Shown piece by piece: positions 17,008-24,886 of a stretch of DNA of 64,000 nucleotides. Made by a program: the position numbers and the translations under genes. The notes below the pieces were generated by a model, which searched no databases, had not been told where the DNA came from, and was given only the letters and a program-made list of their open reading frames with translations. How positions within the stretch are numbered: position 1 is the first letter of the stretch; each line of letters starts with the position of its first letter. The stretch comes from Lachnospiraceae bacterium (GTDB lineage Bacteria; Bacillota; Clostridia; Lachnospirales; Lachnospiraceae): contig SVEQ01000007.1 in NCBI GenBank assembly GCA_015057325.1, positions 62,001 to 126,000 of the forward strand, given 5' to 3'.

Positions 17008-18912
17008 ATGGCAAATACAAGCAAAAAAGCTGTAAAGAAACTTGCTCTTAAATCCCTTAAAATGAATAGAGCAAAAAACTCTGTACTGACATTTTCGGTC
17101 ATTCTTACAACTGTTCTGTTCTCGTCATTATTTACTATAGTAGGAAGCTTGCTAAGCGAATTTCGTGCGTCGTCTATGGGGCAGTACAATTACATTGATA
17201 TGACGGCTGCTTTGGTATGTGCGGCCGCATTGGCAATATTTATCTTTTCAGGCTATCTTATTATCAGTAATGTTTTTAATCTCAACATAATATCTGATAT
17301 GAAGGAATATGGACTTCTTAAGTCGATCGGAACTACAGGTAAACAGATAAAAAATATGGTAAAGGTTAGAGCAAAACGTATATGTTTTGTTGCATTACCT
17401 ATAGGCCTGGCAATAGGATGGGCAGTTGGTGGTTGGCTTCTTCCGATGATTGGAAAATTCATTAATACGGTAGGAGTTAATAAGGGGCATGTTCATATGA
17501 GCATATGGATAATTCTGTTTACTATAGTATTCGTGTATTTTACGGTTTCGATAAGTTCAAAAAAACCATGTAGGATGGCATCTAAGATTTCGCCTGTAGA
17601 TGCAACTCGTTTTACAGGAGGACTAAAGAAAAACGGCAAGCCCAAAAGGAGAACACTTTTGGTTGTTTTATCCCTTACATTACCATTAATAGTACTTAAC
17701 AGTGCGCATACAATAACAAACAGTTTCAGTACAGAAGCATATGCGGAGGATTATGTTGTAAGTGATTTCTGCGTTCAGGATGAGCTTCTTGATAATGCCG
17801 GAGCAAGTGAGAAAAATGTTAATGCTGTTGAAGGATCATTTCTCGCGGAAGCAAGTAAGCAAGAGGGAGTTGAGAAAATCGGCAACTTATATCTTAATCA
17901 TGGTGAACATGTTTTTTCTCCGGAAGTTTGGAGTGAGATAGAAGATTATTTCTATTCGGATGAAATAGTAAAGATGCAGATAGAATCGTTCTATACGGAT
18001 GAGGGTTACTCGGTAAATGATTATCTTAAGGATATACATGGCAAGAGAACCATGGAAGGTAACACTTATGGTATAGGCGAACTTGTAGCCGATAAGTTGG
18101 AAGATGTTCAGACAATGGATGGAACAACAAGTATTGACTGGGGGAAATTTAATTCCGGTAACTTCGTTCTTGCAGAAAGATGGCAGTTTGCAAATGACGG
18201 ATTCCTTAATATCGTAAGCCCGGGAGATAAGATCGAAATAGAGGGACATGAATATACGGTATATGCATTAGTTGACATACCTATGGAAATTGAGTATCCG
18301 GTATATGCTCCGATTGAGTGCAACTTTATACTTCCTGAAGATGAGTATTTATCAGTGTATGGTAAATGCAGCCCTATGCGTACTCTTATAGATGTTGAAG
18401 ATGATAAGGAGTCGTCTTTTGAGGAATGGATAAGCTGTTACACTAAGTCTTCATCTCTTAGTTATACATCAAAACAGAGCGTAACAGAGGATAACAAATC
18501 ATTTGGTGAGTTGTTTGCGGTGGCAGGATTTGTGGTGGCAGTAATACTTGGTATTATAGGAATTATGAACTTTGCAAATACAATGATAGCTTCTATTATC
18601 TCAAGAGCACGTGAGTTTGCGATGTTAGAAGCTGTAGGAATGACTGCAAAACAGCAAAAGAGACAGCTTATAAAAGAAGGTTTAAGATACTTCATTTATA
18701 CATCTTTTCTTAGTGTGATTATATCAAGTATTGTAAATGTTACGGCGGTAAAGCTGTTTGTTAATAATCTGCCTATGTTTTCATGGAAGTTTAGTCTTAC
18801 ATCACTTGCAGTATGTCTTCCGTTAATATTAGTCATTATTGTTATAATTCCAACGGCGACATATAAAAGACTTCGAAAAAGAAGCGTGGTAGAGCGACTT
18901 AGAACAGAATAA
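17008..18912 (+). CDS. FtsX-like ABC permease with shortened first loop
   Basis: 634 residues from the ATG at 17008 behind AAAGGTGGGA; a 39-codon upstream extension starts near the gdhA terminator and lacks a site. Four helices are expected: about 23-45, then 66-90, 125-170, and a C-terminal group. FtsX permease blocks include YGLLKSIGTTGKQIKNM and FAMLEAVGMTAKQQKRQLIK. Related Lachnospiraceae permeases carry roughly 200 extracellular residues between helices 1 and 2; here only about 20 separate them, while the second extracellular domain (about 270-510) is intact. No ATPase gene is adjacent, so its partner must be elsewhere. Export of peptides or lipids is typical of the family; the substrate is unknown. 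Confidence 0.85.
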   Translation: MANTSKKAVKKLALKSLKMNRAKNSVLTFSVILTTVLFSSLFTIVGSLLSEFRASSMGQYNYIDMTAALVCAAALAIFIFSGYLIISNVFNLNIISDMKEYGLLKSIGTTGKQIKNMVKVRAKRICFVALPIGLAIGWAVGGWLLPMIGKFINTVGVNKGHVHMSIWIILFTIVFVYFTVSISSKKPCRMASKISPVDATRFTGGLKKNGKPKRRTLLVVLSLTLPLIVLNSAHTITNSFSTEAYAEDYVVSDFCVQDELLDNAGASEKNVNAVEGSFLAEASKQEGVEKIGNLYLNHGEHVFSPEVWSEIEDYFYSDEIVKMQIESFYTDEGYSVNDYLKDIHGKRTMEGNTYGIGELVADKLEDVQTMDGTTSIDWGKFNSGNFVLAERWQFANDGFLNIVSPGDKIEIEGHEYTVYALVDIPMEIEYPVYAPIECNFILPEDEYLSVYGKCSPMRTLIDVEDDKESSFEEWISCYTKSSSLSYTSKQSVTEDNKSFGELFAVAGFVVAVILGIIGIMNFANTMIASIISRAREFAMLEAVGMTAKQQKRQLIKEGLRYFIYTSFLSVIISSIVNVTAVKLFVNNLPMFSWKFSLTSLAVCLPLILVIIVIIPTATYKRLRKRSVVERLRTE

Positions 18913-18982
18913 ATTTTAGTGTTCTCATAGGGAAAAAAGTGTTATAATGCAAAATGACTAATTGAAATAAGGAGCTTGAACT

Positions 18983-20722
18983 ATGAGAAAAACAAAAATT
19001 ATATGTACATTAGGACCTTCAACAGAAGATGACCAGGTGTTAAGACAGCTCATGCTTGAGGGTATGAACGTTGCAAGATTTAATTTCTCACATGGTAATC
19101 ATGAAGGACATAAAAAGAATCTTGATAGAGTTAAGAAATTAAGAAAAGAACTTGGCTTGCCAATAGCTGCTCTTTTGGATACAAAAGGACCGGAGATAAG
19201 AATTAAGGATTTCAAGGACGGCAGCGTTGACCTTGAGAACGGTCAGACATTTACTTTGACAACAAGAGAAATAGAAGGTGATGAAAAAGAAGTTTCAATC
19301 ACATACAAAGAGCTTGTAAATGATATTAAGGTCGGCAATAAAATATTAATTGATGACGGACTTATATCCATGACGGTAAAAAAAGTAACCGATACGGATA
19401 TCGAATGTGAGGTTGAAAACGGTGGACACATTTCTAATCATAAGGGTGTGAATGTCCCTAATGTCAATCTTTCAATGCCATACATAAGTGATAAGGATAA
19501 GGAAGATATCATTTTCGGTATTGAGCAGGGATTTGATTTTATTGCGGCTTCATTTGTAAGAACCGCGGATGACATTTTGGCTATACGAGATATCTTAAGC
19601 CAGCATAACTGCAACTTTATCAACATAATTGCGAAAATTGAAAATATGCAGGGTGTTGAGAATATCGAAGAAATCATAAGAGTTTCTGACGGTGTTATGA
19701 TTGCACGTGGTGATATGGGTGTTGAGATTCCATTTGAGGACGTGCCTTCAATTCAGAAAATGATAATCAAAAAGGTTTACAATGCTGAAAAGATTGTTAT
19801 AACCGCAACACAGATGTTGGATTCCATGATGAAGAATCCACGTCCTACCAGAGCGGAAGCTACAGATGTTGCCAACGCTATATATGATGGTACATCTGCA
19901 ATTATGCTTTCAGGCGAAACTGCCGCAGGATTATATCCTGTAGAAGCATTAAAGACAATGGTTAGAATTGCAGAAAGAACAGAGTCTGATATAGATTTGG
20001 TAAAGCGTTTTAATAACAGAGGAAGTTTGGTTAACCCTGATATAACTAACGCCATAGCTCATGCAACCTGTACTACAGCAATGGATTTAAATGCCAGCGC
20101 AATTGTAACGGTAACCAAGTCAGGTAAAACCGCAAGAATGATTTCGAAGTATCGTCCGGTTTGTCCGATAATCGGTTGTACGCCATATGAAAATGTATGG
20201 CGTCAGCTTAATCTTTCATGGGGCGTTATGCCGCTTATGGTAGAGGAGAAAACCAACACCGACGAGTTGTTTGAACATGCTATTGAAGAGGCGGAAAAAG
20301 CCGGCTATGTTAAGCAGGGACAGATAACGGTTATTACCGCAGGTGTTCCTCTTGGAGTTTCAGGAACAACCAATTTGATTAAGGTTCATGTCGTGGGTCA
20401 TATTCTTGTAAAAGGCCGCGGTGTTAATAACAGAAAAACAACAGCAAGTCTTTGCGTAGGAAAAGAAGAAACCGACATAATAGAAAACTTTAAGGAGGGC
20501 GATATTATCGTTCTTCCTGAAACAAGTAATGATATAATCGATGAACTTAGACAAGCCTCAGGAATAATTATTGAGAATGAGGGGCATAATTCGCATGCTG
20601 CGATTGTGGGATTATCTCTTGATATACCGGTAATTCTTGGAGCAACTAATGCAACAGACATATTAAAATCCGGTGCGGTAGTTAATCTAGATGCAGAGAA
20701 GGGTATAGTATCATCTAATTAA
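18983..20722 (+). CDS. pyk: Pyruvate kinase with C-terminal PEP-utiliser-like domain
   Basis: 579 residues. Transfers phosphate from PEP to ADP, the last step of glycolysis. The catalytic barrel has KIICTLGPS, FNFSHGNHEGH, LLDTKGPEIR, the IAKIENMQGVENIEEI Lys motif and TQMLDSMMKNPRPTRAE. Beyond the normal end at about 470 there is an extra domain with GIIIENEGHNSHAAIVG, the His swivelling-domain motif seen in Bacillus-type kinases. The ATG follows AAGGAG by 9 bases, and a TATAAT lies about 35 bases upstream of the start codon. It is followed 20 bases later by degV. Confidence 0.97.
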   Translation: MRKTKIICTLGPSTEDDQVLRQLMLEGMNVARFNFSHGNHEGHKKNLDRVKKLRKELGLPIAALLDTKGPEIRIKDFKDGSVDLENGQTFTLTTREIEGDEKEVSITYKELVNDIKVGNKILIDDGLISMTVKKVTDTDIECEVENGGHISNHKGVNVPNVNLSMPYISDKDKEDIIFGIEQGFDFIAASFVRTADDILAIRDILSQHNCNFINIIAKIENMQGVENIEEIIRVSDGVMIARGDMGVEIPFEDVPSIQKMIIKKVYNAEKIVITATQMLDSMMKNPRPTRAEATDVANAIYDGTSAIMLSGETAAGLYPVEALKTMVRIAERTESDIDLVKRFNNRGSLVNPDITNAIAHATCTTAMDLNASAIVTVTKSGKTARMISKYRPVCPIIGCTPYENVWRQLNLSWGVMPLMVEEKTNTDELFEHAIEEAEKAGYVKQGQITVITAGVPLGVSGTTNLIKVHVVGHILVKGRGVNNRKTTASLCVGKEETDIIENFKEGDIIVLPETSNDIIDELRQASGIIIENEGHNSHAAIVGLSLDIPVILGATNATDILKSGAVVNLDAEKGIVSSN

Positions 20723-20742
20723 AATATAAATGGGAGGACAAA

Positions 20743-21594
20743 ATGGCAGTTAGAATTATTGTAGATTCAGCGAGTGATGTGAGTCAGGCAACAGCAAAGG
20801 AATGGGGGATTACCGTTGTTCCGTTAAAGGTTCGCTTTGGCGATGATGAGTATCAGGACGGAAAAACATTATCCAATACAGAGTTTTATGAAAGACTTAT
20901 AGAGACGGATGTTGTTCCGAAAACAAGTCAGATTCCGCCTGCGGAATATATAGATGAATTTGAAAATGCGGTCGAAGCGGGAGATGAGGTTGTATGTCTT
21001 GTTTTATCATCAGGAGTGTCGGGATGCTTCCAAAGTGCAACAATTGCTTCAAGCGATTTCGAAGATAAGATTCATTTGGTTGATACAAGGCAGTTTTCAC
21101 TTTCTTACTATATTCTTGTTGAGTATGCGGTTCGTTTACGTGATGAGGGCAAGAGTGCCGCAGAAATTGCTGAGGCTATAGAAAATGCTAAATCAAGAGC
21201 CAAGGTGCTTAGCGTATTTGATACGTTAGAGTATCTCAAAGCTGGAGGAAGACTTTCATCAACAGCAGCATTTGTAGGTAATGTATTGTCGATTAAACCT
21301 GTTATTACAATTACTGACGGTGTTGTAGAGGTTATAGGTAAAGCACGCGGATCAAAAAATGGTAACAATATATTAAATCAGACGATAGATAAGGTGGGTG
21401 GAATTGATTTTTCAATGCCAATCTGTTTTGGCTATACCGGTCTTTCCGATGATATGCTTCAAAAGTATATACGTGATGGTAAAGATATTTATGAGGGTAA
21501 GCTTGATGAGTTAAAGGTTGTATCTGTCGGTGCAACAATTGGTACATATGCAGGCCCGGGAGCTATAGCTGTAGCATTTTTTATGAACGAGTAA
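20743..21594 (+). CDS. DegV family fatty-acid-binding protein
   Basis: 283 residues, ATG behind GGGAGGAC. The DegV pattern is clear: RIIVDSASDVS, VPLKVRFGDDEYQDGK, TSQIPPAEY, the LSSGVSGCFQSA lipid-binding Ser/Gly block and DTLEYLKAGGRLS. Members (FakB) bind fatty acids for phosphorylation by a FakA kinase, which is not in this window. The stop codon lies inside the first copy of the 27-bp direct repeat that bounds the next segment, so the original downstream sequence has been displaced by about 3.2 kb. Confidence 0.93.
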   Translation: MAVRIIVDSASDVSQATAKEWGITVVPLKVRFGDDEYQDGKTLSNTEFYERLIETDVVPKTSQIPPAEYIDEFENAVEAGDEVVCLVLSSGVSGCFQSATIASSDFEDKIHLVDTRQFSLSYYILVEYAVRLRDEGKSAAEIAEAIENAKSRAKVLSVFDTLEYLKAGGRLSSTAAFVGNVLSIKPVITITDGVVEVIGKARGSKNGNNILNQTIDKVGGIDFSMPICFGYTGLSDDMLQKYIRDGKDIYEGKLDELKVVSVGATIGTYAGPGAIAVAFFMNE

Positions 21595-21615
21595 AAAATA
21601 TTATTGACAAAAGAA
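21589..21615. repeat. 27-bp direct repeat, left copy (degV stop)
   Basis: Identical over 27 bases to 24779-24805. It begins GAGTAAAAAATATTATTG and ends GACAAAAGAA. It contains the degV stop codon and a TTGACA hexamer. Sequence on either side of the two copies differs. Confidence 0.85.
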
Positions 21616-21713
21616 TATATTGTACTTGTAGTTTAATGAAAAACTCATATATCCATGATATCATTTTTTTGATAGGTTAAGTCCGGAAGAATGATTGAAG
21701 GGAGATTTTAATT

Positions 21714-23360
21714 ATGGGTATTAGCATTCATTTATCGGTATCTAAATCTGTAAAAAAAGAAGAATGGAAGGCAGTATATGAAGAAAGTCTGAAAATGGTT
21801 AAAGCTTTTCCTCTTGCAGAACTAAGAGAAATTGACATCGATGGAATTGACACTATTTGTCTTGTGGAAACTGAAGAACATCAGGAAACATATGGATGGT
21901 ATGATGAAAAAACTAGAGTGGGCTGGGATGCAGTAGGTGACTATAGGTATATGCGTATTGCTGAAGATTATTATCTTCCCAGAGATCTTGTAGATGATAA
22001 GAAATATATTGAGAGGTGTGAGGATGCAATGTTTGGAATACTTCCGGCCTATCTCGATTATGACTGGCAAGATAAGCAATTTGATATTACATATGATATT
22101 TGGGGAGCGAAAACTCAAGGAGAGCCATACCATATGTATCTGTTAGCTATAGCCTGTATGATTGAATCAAGACTATCTAATAAGGCATTTGTCTATGGCG
22201 ATATAACAAGAGGGCAGTGCGTAAGAGCTGTTGAATTGGCTAATGAAGTATTGGATAATCCTATTGAAATACCTGCTAGATGTGATTTAGACAGATTACT
22301 TGAAAGAGTTTCTGCTATGCCATTGACAGAACAGGAGAAAATTAGGGCTTTTGAATGTATTTATCTGGGTAATAAAGATGTAAAGTTTGGGGAGTATATA
22401 AGAAATTATTTTTCAGATGCTGCATTTATTGAATATTGGGAAAAAAGATTCAGCCATTGTACTGTGGAACAATTTGGTTTTCTGGATATTTTCAGTGATT
22501 ATATATTATGGGGATTTGATCTGTCAGATGTGTGCAGATATGTGAAGTTTAAAAACAAAGATGGAAAGCTTCTTTATGAGGATTTTGTGAAATATGTAAT
22601 GGATACGAAACTGCACTTGTTGAATAAGGATTGTAGCGATCCGCTTAAGATTGACGAGGATGAGAGCAGACCTTACGGTGTAAGCACTTTATTTGCGCAA
22701 CTTGTATTTATTGGTGCTAAGAATAAGAAGATTGATAGATTTATTCCTATTGAAGAGATTAGAAAAGCACTTACAGCAAGTATTGGTGATAAATGTGATG
22801 TTAACAATATTATAGATAACTATCTGAGTAAAGAAGCAGAACAGGATAATATAGATTTGTTGAAAATTTCAACGGAAGAAGATTATATAAAAGCCTGTGA
22901 CCAGGATCCGTCTGAATTATACAAACAGTATATAAATAATACTGCGGAGAAAATTGAAAAAATCCGTGAGACATATGATATAGCAGATTTTGATTATTTA
23001 CCTTTTTATGAATCAGGAGATACCATATCCCCTGGCATTTTAAAATCTTTAGGAAAATCATTTGCGTTTTACAGAAGTATTCTCGAAGAGGATAGTTACA
23101 AAGAACTTATGAGAAAGGATTACATATCTCGTTGTCGGTTTTTAGTAGATCAAAATTCATCGATTTTCATTAGGGATACAGACTGGAGAAAAATATTCAA
23201 GGATATCAGAGAAAATGACGAGTCTTTTGCCAGATATTATCCGATGGTTAGGGTGAGTATTACTAGTAAAAACATTGCATATATGATTAATGCAATTGTT
23301 TTAAATGATGAGTTATATGAATATTGTTTTGAGTTGGCTTCGCAATATGAAAAAGAATAG
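21714..23360 (+). CDS. 548-residue protein of unknown function in the degV insert
   Basis: ATG behind AAGGGAG. No signal peptide or membrane segment; acidic, rich in Tyr and Asp. The N-terminal 110 residues (MGISIHLSVSKSVKKEEWKA; many Trp, Tyr and Asp, for example ETYGWYDEKTRVGWDAVGDY) look like a separate domain. A central helical region contains WGAKTQGEPYHMYLLAIACM. From about 400 onward the sequence is highly charged. I do not recognise a family and see no catalytic signature. It is AT-richer in codon choice (ATA, AGA, TTA) than degV or pyk, consistent with transfer. It is the largest gene between the direct repeats and could be the cargo of that segment. Confidence 0.7.
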   Translation: MGISIHLSVSKSVKKEEWKAVYEESLKMVKAFPLAELREIDIDGIDTICLVETEEHQETYGWYDEKTRVGWDAVGDYRYMRIAEDYYLPRDLVDDKKYIERCEDAMFGILPAYLDYDWQDKQFDITYDIWGAKTQGEPYHMYLLAIACMIESRLSNKAFVYGDITRGQCVRAVELANEVLDNPIEIPARCDLDRLLERVSAMPLTEQEKIRAFECIYLGNKDVKFGEYIRNYFSDAAFIEYWEKRFSHCTVEQFGFLDIFSDYILWGFDLSDVCRYVKFKNKDGKLLYEDFVKYVMDTKLHLLNKDCSDPLKIDEDESRPYGVSTLFAQLVFIGAKNKKIDRFIPIEEIRKALTASIGDKCDVNNIIDNYLSKEAEQDNIDLLKISTEEDYIKACDQDPSELYKQYINNTAEKIEKIRETYDIADFDYLPFYESGDTISPGILKSLGKSFAFYRSILEEDSYKELMRKDYISRCRFLVDQNSSIFIRDTDWRKIFKDIRENDESFARYYPMVRVSITSKNIAYMINAIVLNDELYEYCFELASQYEKE

Positions 23361-23462
23361 AGTTTGGAAAACCATTATTTTATACTACAACTATAATGAC
23401 AAATAAATGATAAGCAGTTATGATATTAACAACTAAAAATACAAATGAAAATTATATTAGCA

Positions 23463-23491
23463 TTGTAATTTTTTTATAAATCGAATATAAT
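23463..23491 (+). promoter_or_regulatory. Promoter of the intergenic structured RNA
   Basis: TTGTAA (23463-23468), 17-base spacer, TATAAT (23486-23491). The predicted start near 23498 is the first base of the foldable region. Confidence 0.6.
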
Positions 23492-23497
23492 ATAGGT

Positions 23498-23705
23498 AGA
23501 GCGGAAACGCCTCGATGAAAGAGCATCGTAAAAAGTTGGGCTGCAGATGGAGCAGGGTAAACTTTCCATCTCTTTAGATGTCTTGACTGGACATCGAGTC
23601 TGGCAGCAAGGATTAAAGCTGTAGTCCACGTGGGGGACTTTATGATTTCCACGTCGTTGATGGTATTTTGAATGGATACCGCGGCTGACAACCAGCAGAA
23701 AACTC
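23498..23705 (+). ncRNA. Structured non-coding RNA candidate, about 210 nt
   Basis: A 410-base gap without a gene holds a string of perfect short stems: GCG-GAAA-CGC (GNRA cap, near 23500), CGATG/CATCG, AGATGG/CCATCT, GATGTC/GACATC, CAGC/GCTG, GGTAT/ATACC and GCTG/CAGC. AGAG near the 5' end can pair with CTCT near the 3' end, closing the whole. A good promoter sits just upstream and a T6 run follows. GC content is higher than its surroundings, and no plausible coding frame is present. Size and architecture recall the raiA-motif RNAs of Firmicutes, but I cannot confirm that from memory. It lies inside the repeat-bounded segment. Confidence 0.6.
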
Positions 23706-23713
23706 TTGTTTTT

Positions 23714-23761
23714 TAGATGTAAATAAGGAGTGCGGTTTTCCGCACTCCTTATTTACATCTA
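23714..23761. repeat. 22-bp perfect palindrome before the PBECR4-like gene
   Basis: The arms 23714-23735 and 23740-23761 are perfect inverted copies around a TTTT loop. Each arm reads, from outside in, AGATGTAAATAAGGAGTG followed by CGG. The T run lies before, not after, the hairpin, and the right arm abuts the ribosome site of the next gene. So it looks like an operator or translational control hairpin rather than a simple terminator. Confidence 0.75.
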
Positions 23762-23769
23762 GGAGAAAA

Positions 23770-24414
23770 ATGTCTGAAAAAAGAGAAAAGAAGTACGCAA
23801 TTAGACAGTTTATAATTGAAGCTGCCAGGATATATAGTGAAGAATTAGCAGGAAAATCTTTTTTGTATGTATATGGAAATGAATACTTTGAAGTATCGTT
23901 TCCTACAGATCATTTTTTACATTTAACTGGCGTTGAAAGTATGTTGACTGCAAAAAACTTTTATAAGAGAGCAAAGAAAGGACAGTTGACGGATAAACAG
24001 TTTTATTTTACGTCAAGACATCCTTTTGCTAATGCAAAGAAGAAACTGCCAAGTCTGAAACGTATACAGGAACTTACCAATGATGCGGTTTGTATTTTGA
24101 AAGAAATGAGTACAAATACAGTTGTTTATAAGTTGAGTATTTCAAATCTGGAGTTCACACTCGGTTTGACAGAGGATGTGGATAAAGACAATAATAAGTT
24201 AAGTGATTATTATTTGCCAATGTCGCTTAGGGTAGAAGAGTCTTCGGTTGAGAAAAGCAGTGATTGGGAAATAGTTGATTTTATACTTGTAAAGGATTTG
24301 AGTAATAGGTTATATGATAAGCTATTGTATATAGATGAAAACAAAAGATTGCCTTCTTTGGTACATACATTGGTAAGCAAAGAACTATTAGAAGAGTGTA
24401 AATTAGGAGAATAA
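23770..24414 (+). CDS. PBECR4-like (BECR-fold nuclease-related) protein
   Basis: 214 residues, ATG only four bases after AGGAG, directly behind the 22-bp palindrome. The core pattern (KSFLYVYGNEYFEVSFPTDH, FLHLTGVES, then AKNFYKRAKKGQL) matches what I recall of the PBECR4 group of phage-associated barnase/EndoU/ColicinE5-D/RelE-like nucleases. In that group a beta strand leads to a conserved HLTGV and an F-Y-x-R/K helix. The C-terminal half (KLSISNLEFTLGL onward) is strand-rich. It overlaps no gene but is followed within 5 bases by an XRE regulator, the arrangement of a toxin with its repressor or antitoxin. Family assignment is moderate, and activity is not shown. Confidence 0.6.
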   Translation: MSEKREKKYAIRQFIIEAARIYSEELAGKSFLYVYGNEYFEVSFPTDHFLHLTGVESMLTAKNFYKRAKKGQLTDKQFYFTSRHPFANAKKKLPSLKRIQELTNDAVCILKEMSTNTVVYKLSISNLEFTLGLTEDVDKDNNKLSDYYLPMSLRVEESSVEKSSDWEIVDFILVKDLSNRLYDKLLYIDENKRLPSLVHTLVSKELLEECKLGE

Positions 24415-24419
24415 TTTGT

Positions 24420-24797
24420 ATGGGGAAACAATATCCGGTTATAGATATAGATGCAACTGCTAAAAACATTAAGAATATTATGTATTCAAGAAATATTACG
24501 GTAAAAGACATACAGCGATTTCTAGGGCTTGAAACACCTCAAAGTGTATATCATTGGCTTAATGGAAGAAATATGCCAACGATTGATAATCTATATGCAT
24601 TGAGCGAGTTGTTTCAGATGCCTATTGATACAATCATTATAGGAAATAGAAAGTTTAATACAGATCAAAATAAATCTATTATAGAAGTATATGAGAATTA
24701 CATTTGCCGTGGTGATTTATATGATCGCATGAGATTTTATCTGGTATTAAATTATTTCTATATTTCAAAGAATAGAATGAGTAAAAAATATTATTGA
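24420..24797 (+). CDS. XRE-family helix-turn-helix protein
   Basis: 125 residues. Residues 10-66 are a Cro/C1-type helix-turn-helix (ITVKDIQRFLGLETPQSVYH, WLNGRNMPTIDNLYALSELF). A helical tail of unknown role follows. It starts five bases after the stop of the PBECR4-like gene and is probably translated with it after GGAGAATA. Its last five residues (SKKYY) and TGA stop are encoded by the right copy of the 27-bp repeat, so its 3' end was either shaped by or selected as the recombination site. It is a likely repressor of the upstream gene, perhaps through the 22-bp palindrome. Confidence 0.78.
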   Translation: MGKQYPVIDIDATAKNIKNIMYSRNITVKDIQRFLGLETPQSVYHWLNGRNMPTIDNLYALSELFQMPIDTIIIGNRKFNTDQNKSIIEVYENYICRGDLYDRMRFYLVLNYFYISKNRMSKKYY

Positions 24798-24805
24798 CAA
24801 AAGAA
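24779..24805. repeat. 27-bp direct repeat, right copy
   Basis: Identical to 21589-21615. It encodes the C-terminus and stop of the XRE gene and carries the TTGACA hexamer that serves as -35 for the protease operon. Confidence 0.85.
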
Positions 24806-24864
24806 AACCGGCGTTGTATTATTTGTATTACAAGGAGTAATACAAATAATACAACGCCGGTTTT
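24794..24864 (+). promoter_or_regulatory. Promoter and 28-bp palindromic operator of the CPBP/GntR/ABC operon
   Basis: TTGACA (24794-24799), 17-base spacer, TATTAT (24817-24822). A perfect 28-bp inverted repeat (arms 24804-24831 and 24837-24864, loop AAGGA) covers the spacer, the -10 and the start site; the core is GTATTAC-N5-GTAATAC. A transcript starting near 24829 would contain only the right arm, so the palindrome acts on DNA, most simply as a site for the GntR protein encoded downstream. For read-through from upstream it could also terminate, since T6 follows. Confidence 0.65.
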
Positions 24865-24886
24865 TTATAAGAAAGGGTGATAGAAT

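Noticed and set aside
23452-23691. Minus-strand open frame of 79 codons
   Set aside because: It covers the structured RNA candidate; no ribosome site, composition follows the RNA stems.
24804-24864. 28-bp inverted repeat as a CRISPR or insertion sequence end
   Set aside because: Single copy, no spacers and no transposase; it overlaps a promoter and is better read as an operator.
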